Shown here piece by piece: positions 44,101 through 55,660 of a stretch of 64,000 nt of DNA. The notes under the pieces were generated by a model. That model was given only the letters and a program-made list of their open reading frames with translations, had not been told where the DNA came from and made no database searches. A program made the position numbers and the translations under genes. The number at the start of each line of letters is the position of its first letter. Within the stretch, counting starts at the first letter, position 1. The stretch lies in assembly GCF_003387475.1 (NCBI RefSeq), contig NZ_QUNO01000001.1, positions 868,001 through 932,000 of the forward strand, given 5' to 3'. Source of the DNA: Kutzneria buriramensis. Lineage in GTDB: Bacteria > Actinomycetota > Actinomycetes > Mycobacteriales > Pseudonocardiaceae.

Positions 44101-45536
44101 GAGATCAGCTCCTCGATCCGGTGCCGCGGCAGGTCGATCAGCCGCACGTCGGTCAGGTCCGGGATCTTCGCCGCGACCAGTTCCCGGGCCTCCCGCTTCG
44201 TCAACTTCCCATCGGACTCGGCGATCAGGTGTTCGCGCAGCGCGTTGCCGAGCTTGCCGTGCACGCGGTCCAGCAGACCGGCGCCGGTGCGCGTGGCCAC
44301 CACGACCGCGTGCTTGCCGTCGGGAGTGCTCCGGTGGAACCGCAGCCGGTATTTCGAGGCGACCACAGTGGACAGTGACTTCTGGCCGCGCTCGTCGCGG
44401 ATGTCCGGGTGGTTGTTGGGCACCAGGATCGACACGCGTTCCGCGTTGCACGCCAACAGGATCCGCAGCAGCCATGGGCCGGGGTCGGCGGCGGCGTCGA
44501 TGGTGAGCGATCGGCCGGTGATCGGCTGGGACCAGTCCGGTTGCTGCACAACGGAATCGCCGGTGAAGACCAGCAGTGCCGCGTTGTCCACCGTGGACGA
44601 TGACTCGATCGACTGCGGGCCGTGGGTGTAGATACCGGTGCGCTGCGCGGCTTTGCGGCCACGAGAGGTCGGCTGGCACACGTAGAGGTCGGCGGCGCTG
44701 CCGATGGCCTGCGCCCCGTCGAACCGGTGGAAGGCGGGCAGGATCGCCTCGAACACGAGCCCGATGCCGAGCAGTTCCTGCTGCACCTTCTGGCCCAGCG
44801 CGGGCGTCCGGTCGCTGAATCCGTACGCGAGCAGCAGCCGGCCGGAGCCGGTGTCGCGCAGCGCCTCGACGCCGCGACCGGCGAACAGCGCCATGCCCTC
44901 CGGCGTGTACGGCGGATCGCTGAACACCAGATCCGAGGATTCCGTTGCGGCGGGCGGCAGTCCGAAGCGTAGATCCGCGTGCAGGCAGCGAATGTTCAGG
45001 CCTCGCTCCCGCGCGAGGGTGTCGACGTAGGCCAGCACACGCTCGTCCAGATCGACGACGGTGATCGCGACGTCCGGGTTGACCGCCGCTACCGCAAGCG
45101 AGGTCAGATCGTGGTCGCCGAGGCACAACAATGTCCGTCCGGCGAGTTCATAGTGCTCGTTCAGCCAACTCGCCCGCCGCGCGACCGTCTCCGGCCGTGC
45201 CTGCACATGATCGAGCGCGGCCAGCGGCGGCGGCACAGCGTCCACATCGGAGCGGATGCGCGCCAGATCCGGCTCCGTCCGGTTCGGAACCGTGAATGCC
45301 TCGGTGTACGACGCGACGGCGTCGCCCCGGATCTCATATGTGTCACGGTTTCGCACCAGGTCACTGTCCAGCGCGGACAGCAACTCCTCGACCCCGCGCC
45401 GTGGCATGGTCGACTCGCGCACCAGTTCGGCCAGCGTGCACGGGCCCTGACCGAGCATGGCGATCACGCGGCGTGCCGGCTCGGTACGCGCTCCGTGGCC
45501 GGAAATCAGCGCACGGGCCTGGTCCAGTGGGGTCAC
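44094..45536 (-). CDS. Bis-aminopropyl spermidine synthase family protein (BpsA-like)
   Basis: 480 residues. An N-terminal winged-helix-like domain (about 1-90, ELVRESTMPRRGVEELLSAL) precedes an aminopropyltransferase/methyltransferase Rossmann domain: LLCLGDHDLTSLA (about 140, GD-acidic loop), VVDLDERVLAYVD (about 163), and LVFSDPPYTPEGM (about 207, DPPY). This arrangement matches the archaeal/thermophile N4-bis(aminopropyl)spermidine synthase family. A C-terminal extension (about 300-480) has FTGDSVV and a basic end with LTKREARELVAAKIP. In a mesophilic actinomycete the substrate is uncertain. GTG 45536. Divergent from the ABC transporter operon. Confidence 0.75.
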   Translation of the reverse strand: MTPLDQARALISGHGARTEPARRVIAMLGQGPCTLAELVRESTMPRRGVEELLSALDSDLVRNRDTYEIRGDAVASYTEAFTVPNRTEPDLARIRSDVDAVPPPLAALDHVQARPETVARRASWLNEHYELAGRTLLCLGDHDLTSLAVAAVNPDVAITVVDLDERVLAYVDTLARERGLNIRCLHADLRFGLPPAATESSDLVFSDPPYTPEGMALFAGRGVEALRDTGSGRLLLAYGFSDRTPALGQKVQQELLGIGLVFEAILPAFHRFDGAQAIGSAADLYVCQPTSRGRKAAQRTGIYTHGPQSIESSSTVDNAALLVFTGDSVVQQPDWSQPITGRSLTIDAAADPGPWLLRILLACNAERVSILVPNNHPDIRDERGQKSLSTVVASKYRLRFHRSTPDGKHAVVVATRTGAGLLDRVHGKLGNALREHLIAESDGKLTKREARELVAAKIPDLTDVRLIDLPRHRIEELISV

Positions 45537-45640
45537 AATCGGGTAAGCCTACTGGTTCGCACATGGTGGAACGGAGTGCCGTTGTCAGTGGCAGAGGCTA
45601 CTGTCGTCCGCACTACCGCGACGACCGGAAGGACCTCGGG

Positions 45641-46765
45641 GTGATCGAGTTCCAGGCCGTGACCAAGCGGTTCGATGATGGCACCGTCGCCGTCGACGAA
45701 CTGGACCTGACCGTGGATCCTGGCCGGATCACGGTGTTCGTCGGACCATCGGGCTGCGGCAAGACGACCTCCCTGCGCATGATCAACCGCATGATCGACC
45801 TCACCTCGGGCTCGATCCTGGTCGACGGCAAGGACGTGCGCCAGTCGGACCCGCCGCTGCTGCGGCGGGGCATCGGCTACGTGATCCAACAGGCCGGCCT
45901 GTTCCCGCACCGGACCGTGCTGGACAACATCGCCACGGTGCCGGTGCTGGCCGGCTGGGGCCGGGCCAAGGCCCGCAAGCGGGCCGAGGAGCTGCTGGAG
46001 ACGGTTGGCCTGCCGGCGGCGATGGGCCGCCGCTACCCGGCGCAGCTGTCCGGCGGCCAGCAGCAGCGCGTCGGCGTGGCCCGCGCGCTCGCCGTGGACC
46101 CGCCGGTGCTGCTGATGGACGAGCCGTTCAGCGCGGTCGACCCGGTGGTCCGCGAGGGTCTCCAGGACGAGCTGCTGCGGTTGCAGGGCGAGCTCGGCAA
46201 GACGATCGTGTTCGTCACGCACGACATCGACGAGGCGATCAAGCTGGGCGACAAGGTGGCGGTGTTCCGCACCGGCGGCATCCTCGCCCAGTACGACACC
46301 CCGGCCGAGCTGCTGGCCCGGCCGGCGGACGACTTCGTCACCAACTTCGTCGGCCGCGACCGCGGCTACCGCGCGCTGGGCTTCCTCACCGCCGGCGGGC
46401 TGAGCCTCGGCGAGCTGGCCCCCGTCAAGGTCGGCGCGACCGTGGCCGAGGCGCGGCAGGCGCTGCGCGACGGCTGGGCCGTGGTCGTGGACGAGCGGAA
46501 CCACCCGTGTGGCTGGCTGTCCGCGGACCGTCTGTCCAGTGTGGACGAGTCGGCCACCGTGGACGCGGATCTGCTGCTGGCCGGCGGATCCCTCTACGAC
46601 ACCGAGCACGGCTCGCTGCGCAGCGCGCTGGACGCCGCGCTCAGCTCGCCGTCGGCGCTGGGCGTCGCGGTCGACGGGCAGGGCGTGCTGGCCGGCTCGA
46701 TCACCGCCGACGAGGTGCTGCGGGCGCTGGCCGCCGCGCGCACCGCCGGCGAGGTCCCGCAATGA
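45641..46765 (+). CDS. Osmoprotectant ABC transporter ATP-binding protein
   Basis: 374-residue ATPase of the OpuC/ProV type importing glycine betaine, choline or carnitine. Walker A VGPSGCGKTT (about 33), Q-loop IQQAGLFPH, signature LSGGQQQRVGVARAL (about 133), Walker B VLLMDEPFSAVDP (about 157), H-loop VTHDIDEA, then a C-terminal regulatory part with weak CBS-like repeats (WAVVVDERNHPCGWL; LGVAVDGQGVLAGSITADEV). GTG 45641 with GGAAGG upstream. First gene of a four-gene operon with 4-nt overlaps. Confidence 0.92.
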   Translation: MIEFQAVTKRFDDGTVAVDELDLTVDPGRITVFVGPSGCGKTTSLRMINRMIDLTSGSILVDGKDVRQSDPPLLRRGIGYVIQQAGLFPHRTVLDNIATVPVLAGWGRAKARKRAEELLETVGLPAAMGRRYPAQLSGGQQQRVGVARALAVDPPVLLMDEPFSAVDPVVREGLQDELLRLQGELGKTIVFVTHDIDEAIKLGDKVAVFRTGGILAQYDTPAELLARPADDFVTNFVGRDRGYRALGFLTAGGLSLGELAPVKVGATVAEARQALRDGWAVVVDERNHPCGWLSADRLSSVDESATVDADLLLAGGSLYDTEHGSLRSALDAALSSPSALGVAVDGQGVLAGSITADEVLRALAAARTAGEVPQ

Positions 46766-47400
46766 CGTGGGTGTTCGACCACCTGGGGTTGCTCGGCGAC
46801 CTCACGGTGACGCACGTCTACCTGTCCGTGCTGCCGGTGGTGCTCGGGCTGATCATCGCCATCCCGCTGGGCTGGGCGGCCAGCCGGTGGCGGCCGGCGC
46901 GCGCGTTCCTGCTCACCGTCAGCGGCCTGCTCTACACCATCCCGTCGCTGGCGCTGATCGTCATCCTGCCGGCCATCATCAGCACCAAGACGCTCGACCC
47001 GGTCAACGTGATCATCACGCTCACCGTGTACACGATCGCTCTGCTGGTCCGGTCGATCGCCGACGCGCTGTCCGCGGTGCCGCCGACGATCGTCGCGGCC
47101 GCCACCGCCATCGGCTACCGGCCGTTCAAGCGCTTCCTCGGCGTCGAGTTCCCGCTGGCCATCCCGGTCGTCGTGGCCGGCCTGCGGGTGGCCATGGTGT
47201 CCAACATCAGCCTGGTCAGCGTGGGCGCGCTGATCGGCATCGCCGGCTACGGGCAGCTGTTCACCAACGGCTTCCAGCTCCAGTTCGTCACCGAGATCGT
47301 CACCGGCATCGTCGCGACGCTGCTGCTGGCGCTGGTCGCCGACCTGGTGCTCCAGCTGATCGGACGGCTCGTGACGCCGTGGACCCGGGTGGGGAGGTAA
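46762..47400 (+). CDS. Osmoprotectant ABC transporter permease 1
   Basis: 212-residue permease with five to six membrane helices (for example VLPVVLGLIIAIPLGWAA and IVTGIVATLLLALVADLVLQ) and the EAA loop AATAIGYRPFKRFLGVEFPLA (about 113; shortened here to AIGYRPFKRFLGVEFP) that contacts the ATPase. ATG 46762 overlaps the ATPase stop. It pairs with the second permease to form the channel. Confidence 0.9.
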   Translation: MTWVFDHLGLLGDLTVTHVYLSVLPVVLGLIIAIPLGWAASRWRPARAFLLTVSGLLYTIPSLALIVILPAIISTKTLDPVNVIITLTVYTIALLVRSIADALSAVPPTIVAAATAIGYRPFKRFLGVEFPLAIPVVVAGLRVAMVSNISLVSVGALIGIAGYGQLFTNGFQLQFVTEIVTGIVATLLLALVADLVLQLIGRLVTPWTRVGR

Positions 47401-47404
47401 GGCC

Positions 47405-48085
47405 GTGAACCTGCTGACGAGCTGGCTCTTCGACCCCACCAACTGGAGCGGCACCGGCGGCATCCCGCAGCGCCTGGTGGAGCACCTCTGGTACACCGCG
47501 CTGGCGCTGGCCATCGCCATCGTGATCGGCTTCCCGCTGGGGGCGCTGGTCGGGCACACCAAGCGCGGCGGCTTCGTGCTGGTCGGCGCGGCCAACGTGC
47601 TGCGGGCGCTGCCCACCGTCGGCGTGCTGACGCTGGTGGTGCTGCTGGCCGGCATCGGCCTGGTCCCGCCGATCGCCGCGCTGACCCTGCTGGCCATCCC
47701 GCCGATCATGGCCGGCGCCTACGCCGGCATCCAGGCCGTCGAGCCGGTCGTGGTGGACGCGGCCCGGGGCGTGGGCATGACCGAGCGGGAGGTCCTGTTC
47801 CAGGTGGAGATCCCGAACGCGATGCCGCTGATCTTCGGCGGCGTGCGCAGCGCGGCCCTACAGGTGGTGGCCACCGCGACCATCGCCGCGTACGTGGGGC
47901 TCGGCGGCCTGGGCCGGTACGTGTTCGACGGCCTCGCGCTGCACGACTACCCCCAGATGGCGGGCGGCGCGATCCTGGTCGCCGTGCTCGCGGTGCTGGT
48001 CGAGCTGGTGCTCACCGGCGTGCAACGGCTGGTTGTCTCACCGGGGCTGCGCCCGGTGAGGACGAGTGGAGGAACTCAAAGATGA
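47405..48085 (+). CDS. Osmoprotectant ABC transporter permease 2
   Basis: 226-residue permease homologous to OpuCD/OpuCB; helices include LALAIAIVIGFPLGALV and VLTLVVLLAGIGLVPPIAALTL, and the EAA loop GVGMTEREVLFQVEIPNAMP (about 121). GTG 47405, 4 nt after permease 1. Its stop overlaps the binding-protein start by 4 nt. Confidence 0.9.
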   Translation: MNLLTSWLFDPTNWSGTGGIPQRLVEHLWYTALALAIAIVIGFPLGALVGHTKRGGFVLVGAANVLRALPTVGVLTLVVLLAGIGLVPPIAALTLLAIPPIMAGAYAGIQAVEPVVVDAARGVGMTEREVLFQVEIPNAMPLIFGGVRSAALQVVATATIAAYVGLGGLGRYVFDGLALHDYPQMAGGAILVAVLAVLVELVLTGVQRLVVSPGLRPVRTSGGTQR

Positions 48086-49005
48086 AGCGAACCGTAGCCG
48101 GCCTGGTCACTGCCCTGGTGGCGGCGCTTTCGCTGACCGCGTGTGGTGGGGGCTCCGGTAGCGACCCGCTCGCGGGCGGCAACAGCGGCTCCCAGTCCCC
48201 GTCGGACACGATCACCATCGGGTCCGCCAACTTCCCGGAGAGCCAGCTGCTGGCCGAGATCTACGCGGCGGCGCTGACCAAGGCCGGCGCGAAGGTCAGC
48301 AAGAAGCTCAACATCGGCAGCCGGGAGACCTACATCCCGGCGCTCAAGGATGGGTCCATCGACCTGATCCCCGAGTACAGCGGCGTGCTGCTCCAGTACT
48401 TCGACAAGACCGCCACCGCGACCAGCGCCGACGACGTCTACGCGGCGTTGCAGAAGGCGCTGCCCAGCGGCCTGTCCGTGCTGGACAAGTCGGCGGCGGA
48501 GGACAAGGACGCCATCGTCGTCACCAAGGAGACGGCCGACAAGTACAACGCGAAGTCGCTGGCCGACATCGCCCCGCACTGCGGCGACCTGGTGATCGGC
48601 GCGGCGCCGGAGTTCCAGAAGCGGCCGGACGGCGTGCCGGGCCTGCTGAAGAACTACAACTGCACGTTCAAGGACTTCAAGTCGCTGGACGCCGACGGCC
48701 CGCTGACGGTCGCCGCGCTGACCCAGAACACCGTCCAGGCCGCGGACATGTTCACCACGGACAGCACCATCCAGAAGAACGGCTGGGTCGTGCTGGAGGA
48801 CCCGAAGTTCAACTTCGCCGCGCAGAACGTGCTGCCGCTGATCAACACCGCCAAGGCCAGCGACAAGGTCAAGCAGGCGCTCAACGCCATCTCGGCCAAG
48901 CTGGACACCAAGACCCTGACCGACCTCAACACCAAGCTGGCGGCCCCGGACAAGCCGGACGCCTCCAAGGTCGCCGCCGACTGGCTCGCCACCGCCGGCA
49001 TCTGA
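48082..49005 (+). CDS. Osmoprotectant-binding lipoprotein (OpuAC family)
   Basis: 307-residue substrate-binding protein. Signal peptide and lipobox LVAALSLTACGGG (Cys about 21), a Gly/Ser linker, then the OpuAC fold: ITIGSANFPESQLLAEIYAAAL (shortened start TIGSANFPESQLLAE), GSRETYIPALKDGSIDLIPEYSG and DMFTTDST. It delivers betaine or choline-like ligands to the permeases. ATG 48082 overlaps permease 2. Last gene of the operon, followed by the family-2 repeat that can act as terminator. Confidence 0.92.
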   Translation: MKRTVAGLVTALVAALSLTACGGGSGSDPLAGGNSGSQSPSDTITIGSANFPESQLLAEIYAAALTKAGAKVSKKLNIGSRETYIPALKDGSIDLIPEYSGVLLQYFDKTATATSADDVYAALQKALPSGLSVLDKSAAEDKDAIVVTKETADKYNAKSLADIAPHCGDLVIGAAPEFQKRPDGVPGLLKNYNCTFKDFKSLDADGPLTVAALTQNTVQAADMFTTDSTIQKNGWVVLEDPKFNFAAQNVLPLINTAKASDKVKQALNAISAKLDTKTLTDLNTKLAAPDKPDASKVAADWLATAGI

Positions 49006-49016
49006 CGCACACCTAG

Positions 49017-49117
49017 AACCCCCGCGAGTCGCGCTCTCAAGCACACCGAATGTGCGTTTCGGGCACATGCCCGAGATCCACATTCGGTGTGTCCCAGAGC
49101 GCGACTCGCGGGGGTTT
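49017..49117. repeat. Intergenic repeat family 2, full inverted copy / terminator
   Basis: Left arm 49017-49054 and right arm 49079-49117 are near-perfect reverse complements (AACCCCCGCGAGTCGCGCTC with its mirror, and ACACCGAATGTG with CACATTCGGTGT), forming a hairpin of about 37 bp. It sits between the convergent ABC binding-protein and IclR genes. The right arm recurs alone at 57533-57579. Confidence 0.8.
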
Positions 49118-49901
49118 ATTCGTGGCCGCCGATTCTGAGGGTGAGTTCCTGGGCGGAGCGTTGGACTTCCGCGGCGATGTCGGGCCAGGTGTCGGCGCAA
49201 GCGTTTGCGGGGTTGGGGCAGACGTGCCGGAAGGTGGTGCTGATGGCGGCGATGGGGCGGCCGCCGTGGTCGAAGACGGGGGCCGCGACGGAGGCGAAGT
49301 CGGCGGTGACGAAGCCGTCCTCGACGAACCACCCCCGCTGCCGCTCCGACGTCAGGAGCCGGCGCAGCGACGGCAGGTCGCGCGGCCCTCGGCCGGTGCG
49401 GTCGACAAAGCTCCGAACCCCCGGGAACAACGCCCTGACCTGCGCCGGGAGCAGGTGCGCCAGCATCGCCCGCCCCGACGCCGGCAGATGGGCCGGCAGC
49501 CGGACGCCGACATCCGAGACGAGGGTGTTGGGCTGCCGGGGCTGTTCCCGCAACAGGTACAGCGCCTCCGCCCCGTGGAGAACCCCGAGGTGCGCCGTCG
49601 CCCCCGTACGGTCGACCAGCCGCCGCAGCAGCGGCCGAGCCAGCCGTTCCAACGGGTCGTGCCGCAGGTACGCCGATCCCAGCTCGAAGGCGGCCACACC
49701 GAGCCCGTAGCGGCGCTCCTCCGGCAGGTGCGTGACGAAGCCGGCGTCGGCCAGCTCCGTCAGCAGGTGATACGTCGTGGACCTGGGCAGTTCCAGCTCG
49801 CGGGCGATCATGCCGGCGGACATCGGGCCGGGCCGGGTGGACAGCAGGCGGAGCACCGCCAGTCCCCGGCGCAGGGCCGGCACGTCGCTGCTGCTTCCCA
49901 T
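49116..49901 (-). CDS. IclR-family transcriptional regulator (likely hut regulator)
   Basis: 261 residues. The N-terminal wHTH (VLRLLSTRPGPMSAGMIARE, LPRSTTYHLLTELADAGFV) is followed by the IclR effector domain with GVLHGAEALYLLREQP, LPASGRAMLAHL and the end ISTTFRHVCPNPANA. Divergent from hutH with 77 nt between; a TGTCTGG-N4-CCAGACA palindrome lies in between. IclR proteins often control catabolic operons with the pathway intermediate as ligand, here probably urocanate or another histidine-derived compound (inference). ATG 49901. Confidence 0.88.
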   Translation of the reverse strand: MGSSSDVPALRRGLAVLRLLSTRPGPMSAGMIARELELPRSTTYHLLTELADAGFVTHLPEERRYGLGVAAFELGSAYLRHDPLERLARPLLRRLVDRTGATAHLGVLHGAEALYLLREQPRQPNTLVSDVGVRLPAHLPASGRAMLAHLLPAQVRALFPGVRSFVDRTGRGPRDLPSLRRLLTSERQRGWFVEDGFVTADFASVAAPVFDHGGRPIAAISTTFRHVCPNPANACADTWPDIAAEVQRSAQELTLRIGGHE

Positions 49902-49915
49902 CGATCACCTCGCCA

Positions 49916-49933
49916 TGTCTGGTATCCCAGACA
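49916..49933. promoter_or_regulatory. Likely IclR operator between iclR and hutH
   Basis: TGTCTGG-TATC-CCAGACA, perfect 7-bp arms and 4-nt centre, 15 nt upstream of the regulator start and 46 nt upstream of hutH. Well placed to control both genes. Confidence 0.65.
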
Positions 49934-49978
49934 CTGTCACCCGTCCTGGACTCGTGCAAGCGGCCGCCAACAGCTGTG

Positions 49979-51522
49979 ATGGACCGCATGGCACACCCGG
50001 AGGCAGTGCAGCTCGGCGCGAAGCCGCTGCGGCGTGACGAGGTCGTCGCGGTCGCCCGCGACGGCGTGGCGGTCGAGCTGGAACCGGCCGCGGTCGAGGC
50101 CGTCACCACGGCCCGGGCGCACATCGAGGAGCTGGCCAACGCGACGACGCCCACCTACGGCGTGTCGACCGGCTTCGGGGCGCTCGCCGTCCGGCACATC
50201 CCGCCGGACCGGCGCGCTCAGCTGCAACGCTCGCTGATCCGCTCGCACGCGGCCGGCGCGGGCCCGGAGGTCGAGCGGGAGGTGATCCGCGCGCTGGCCC
50301 TGCTGCGACTGCGCACGCTGGCCACCGGCCACACCGGCGTCCGACCGTCCACGGTGGACGCGATGGCCCGCATGCTCAACGCCGGCATCACGCCGATCGT
50401 GCACGAGTACGGCAGCCTCGGCTGCTCCGGCGACCTCGCGCCGCTGTCCTCGGTCGCGCTGGCGCTGATCGGCGAGGGCCAGGTCCGCGACGCCGCCGGC
50501 ACACTGCGGCCGGCCGCCGAGGCCCTGGCCGAGGCCGGCATCGAGCCGGTGGCGCTGGCCGAGAAGGAGGGCCTCGCCATGATCAACGGCACCGACGGCA
50601 TGCTCGGCATGCTGGTGCTGGCGATCACCGACCTGGCCAAGCTGCTGGACATCGCCGACCTCACCGCGGCGATGAGCGTCGAGGCCCTGCTGGGCACCGA
50701 CCGCGTCTTCGCGCCGGACCTCCAGGCGCTGCGCCCGCACCCCGGCCAGGCGCTGTCGGCGGCGCGGATGACGAAGATCCTCGCCGGCTCCGAGATCATG
50801 GAGAGCCACCGCGGTCCTGATTGCACCCGAGTGCAGGACGCGTATTCGCTGCGGTGCTCGCCGCAGGTGCACGGCGCGGCCCGCGACACGCTGGCGCACG
50901 CCGAGCTGGTGGCCGACCGCGAGCTGGACTCGGCCATCGACAACCCGGCCGTGCTGGCCGACGGCCGCGTCGAGTCCAACGGCAACTTCCACGGCGCGCC
51001 CGTCGCGTACGTGCTGGACTTCCTGGCCATCCCGGTCGCGGACGTGGCCAGCATGGCCGAGCGGCGCACCGACCGGATGCTGGACGTGGCCCGCTCGCAC
51101 GGGCTGCCGCCGTTCCTGGCCGACGACCCGGGCGTGGACTCCGGCCACATGATCGCGCACTACACACAGGCCGCCGTGGTGTCCGAACTCAAGCGGCTGG
51201 CCGTGCCGGCCAGCGTGGACTCCATCCCGTCCAGCGCCATGCAGGAGGACCACGTCTCCATGGGCTGGTCCGCCGCGCGCAAGCTGCGCAAGGCCGTGGA
51301 CGGTCTGACCACCGTGCTGTCGATCGAGCTGCTCACCGCCGCCCGCGCGCTGGACCTGCGCGCCCCGCTCAAGCCGGCGCCCGCCACCGCGGCCGTCGTC
51401 GCCCTGCTCCGGGAGCACGTCCAGGGCCCCGGACCCGACCGCCATCTGGCCCCGGAGATCGCGGCCACCGAAGCGCTCGTCCGAAGTGGACTGATCGCGC
51501 GCACCGTCGAGGAGAACTCCTG

Positions 51523-51523
<1 letters not shown>
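49979..51523 (+). CDS. hutH: Histidine ammonia-lyase
   Basis: About 514 residues. It deaminates histidine to urocanate, the first step of the Hut pathway. The MIO-forming segment is [12 protein letters not shown] (about 143), with Cys-Ser-Gly as in known bacterial variants; also [10 protein letters not shown] (about 61), AMINGT (about 201), [11 protein letters not shown] (about 286) and MQEDHVS (about 421). Starts GTG 49976, ATG 49979 and ATG 49988 are all possible; none has a strong ribosome site. The stop shares one base with the hutU start. Confidence 0.95.
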
Positions 51524-53168
<1,645 letters not shown>

Positions 53169-53169
<1 letters not shown>

Positions 53170-54353
53170 TGACGGCTACCGGCCTGCTCGCCGCGATCGC
53201 GGACGTGGGCGCGGATCGGACTCGGGGCGGGTACTCCCGCCACGGGTTCGACCGGGTCGAGCTGGAGCTGCGCGAGTGGTTCATCGCCGAGGCCCGGCGG
53301 CGCGGTCTGGACGTGGAGACCGACCGCAACGGCAACATCTGGGCGTGGTGGGGAAAACCCGGCCCGGACGCCGTGATCACCGGCAGCCACCTGGACTCCG
53401 TGCCCGGCGGCGGCGCGTTCGACGGGCCGCTGGGTGTGGTGTCCGCGCTGGCGGCGGTGGATGTGTTGCGGGCCAAGGGGTTCGTGCCGCGCAAGCCGCT
53501 CGCGGTGGTGGTGTTCGTGGAGGAGGAGGGCGGCCGGTTCGGCGTGCCCTGCCTCGGCTCCCGGCTGATCACCGGGGCCATCGACCCGGACCGGGCTCGG
53601 TCGCTGGTCGACCCGGACGGGATCTCGTTGGCGGACGCCATTCGCGCGGCCGGCGCCGATCCGTCGACCCTCGGTCCGGACGAGGAAGCGTTGACGCGCA
53701 TCGGATGCTTCGTCGAGCTGCACGTGGAACAGGGGCGTGGCCTCACGGTTCCGGTCGGCGTGGCGTCGTCGATCCTGGCGCACGGCCGCTGGCGGTTCAC
53801 GTTCACCGGTGAGGGAAACCACGCCGGGGCAACGCTGATGCAGGACCGGCGCGACCCGATGGTGCCGGCGGCGTCGCTGGTTCTGGCTGCCCGCAAGGCA
53901 GCCGTCGGCGGCGCGCGGGCGACCGTGGGCCGGATCATGCCGGTTCCCGGTGGCACCAACGTGATCGCGTCCGAGGTGAACGTCTGGCTGGACGCCCGCG
54001 CGGCGGACGACGCCACCACGAAGTCGGTGGTGGCCGAGATTCAAGCGCTGGCAAGGCAGGCGGCCGCCGAGGAGGGCTGCGGGGTTCGCGTCACGCAGGA
54101 GTCGTACGGCGACACCGTGGTGTTCGACGAGGTCCTGCGCGACGATCTGTCCACTGTGCTGGGTGGCGTGCCGGCGCTGCCCACCGGTGCCGGGCACGAT
54201 GCCGGCATCCTGGCCAGCCGGGTGCCGACCGCGATGTTGTTCGTACGCAACCCGACCGGCGTCAGTCACGCACCGGAGGAGTACGCGGAGCCGGACGACT
54301 GCGAGGCCGGAGTCGCCGCGCTGGCGACGACCTTGGAGCATCTGACGTCGTGA
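53169..54353 (+). CDS. M20-family amidohydrolase (allantoate/N-carbamoyl hydrolase type), HutG substitute
   Basis: 394 residues. Dizinc peptidase M20-type motifs: ITGSHLDSVPGGGAFDGPLG (about 72, metal His/Asp), FVEEEGGRFG (about 117, Glu-Glu), IGCFVELHVEQG (about 178, His), NHAGATLM, and PTGAGHDAGILA (about 338). The sequence places it with allantoate amidohydrolase/carbamoylases. In the hut operon no formiminoglutamase or N-formylglutamate deformylase (HutG) is present, so this enzyme probably removes the last one-carbon group from N-formyl-glutamate (inference). ATG 53169 overlaps the hutU stop; its own stop overlaps hutF. Confidence 0.85.
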
Positions 54354-55660
54354 TCTACTGGTGTGAGCGGGCCTGGCTGCCCGAGGGTGTGGTCGCCGGC
54401 GTGCTCGTGTACGTCGGCGACGACGGCCGGATCGAATCGGTGTCCACAACGGACACAATTCCGGTCAATGCCGTGATGCTGCAAGGTGTTGTGCTGCCGG
54501 GCTTCGCCAACGCGCACTCGCACGCGTTCCACCGGGCGCTGCGCGGCCGCACGCACGCCGATGGCGGCACGTTCTGGACCTGGCGGCAGGCGATGTACCA
54601 GCTCGCCGAGCGGCTGACGCCGGAGAGCTACCTGAAGCTGGCCACCGCCGTCTACGCGGAGATGGCCGTCGCCGGCATCTCGTGCGTCGGCGAGTTCCAC
54701 TACCTGCACCACGGTCCCGGCGGCACCCCGTACGCCGATCCGAACGAGATGGGCCATGTGCTGCGGGAAGCTGCCGCAGCGGCACGAATTCGCATCACGC
54801 TGCTCGACACCTGTTACGTGGCCGGCGGAATCGGCAAGGACCTCGAGGGCACCCAGCTCCGCTTCAGCGACGGCGACGTAACCCGCTGGGCGGCAAGGGT
54901 TTCCGCGCTGAAGTCGGACAAAGTGATGCGGGTGGGTGCTGCGATCCACTCCGTTCGAGGCGTGCCGCGCGACCAGTTGGCCGACGTCGCCGACTTCGGC
55001 GGACCGCTGCACGTCCACCTCTCCGAGCAGCCGGCGGAGAACGAGGCTTGCCTTGCCGCGTACGGAAAAACGCCGACCGCGCTGCTGGCCGAGGCCGGCG
55101 CGCTGTCGCCGCGGACGACCGCCGTGCACGCCACGCATCTCACCCAGGGTGACCGTGCGCTTCTCGGTGGGAGTGCCACTACCGCCTGCTTCTGCCCGAC
55201 CACGGAGGCGGACCTCGCCGACGGTATCGGCCCGGCGCGGGAGCTCGTCGACGCCGGCAGCCCGCTTTCCCTTGGCAGCGACCAACATGTCGTGATCGAC
55301 CCGCTCGTCGAGACGCGGGCGCTTGAACACGGCGAGCGGCTGCGCACCGGCCAGCGGGGTCGGTTCAGCCCCGAGGAGCTGCTGGCCGCGGCCACCACCG
55401 CCGGGCATGCCTGCCTGGGCTGGCCCGAGGCCGGCCGCATCGCCGCCGGCGCGCCGGCCGATCTGGTCGCGGTCCGCCTGGATTCCGTACGAACGGCGGG
55501 TTCCCGTCCGGAACAGATTCTGCTTACCGCGAATTCGTCCGATGTGGACACGGTAATAGTCGATGGGCGGGTTGTGGCCACCGGGGGCCGTCATGCGACG
55601 CTAGGGGAGGTAGGACCTCTGCTGGCGGACGTGATGGGGGAACTGTGGCGGCAGTACTAG
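54350..55660 (+). CDS. hutF: Formimidoylglutamate deiminase
   Basis: 436-residue amidohydrolase-superfamily enzyme that converts N-formimino-L-glutamate to N-formyl-L-glutamate and ammonia. Metal motif [16 protein letters not shown] (about 50, HxH), YRHGG-like substrate loop is [14 protein letters not shown] (about 117), later metal ligands in [14 protein letters not shown] (about 221), AVHATHLT (about 262) and [11 protein letters not shown] (about 306, Asp). GTG 54350 overlaps the M20 gene stop. Overlaps hutI by 16 nt. Confidence 0.93.
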   Translation: MIYWCERAWLPEGVVAGVLVYVGDDGRIESVSTTDTIPVNAVMLQGVVLPGFANAHSHAFHRALRGRTHADGGTFWTWRQAMYQLAERLTPESYLKLATAVYAEMAVAGISCVGEFHYLHHGPGGTPYADPNEMGHVLREAAAAARIRITLLDTCYVAGGIGKDLEGTQLRFSDGDVTRWAARVSALKSDKVMRVGAAIHSVRGVPRDQLADVADFGGPLHVHLSEQPAENEACLAAYGKTPTALLAEAGALSPRTTAVHATHLTQGDRALLGGSATTACFCPTTEADLADGIGPARELVDAGSPLSLGSDQHVVIDPLVETRALEHGERLRTGQRGRFSPEELLAAATTAGHACLGWPEAGRIAAGAPADLVAVRLDSVRTAGSRPEQILLTANSSDVDTVIVDGRVVATGGRHATLGEVGPLLADVMGELWRQY

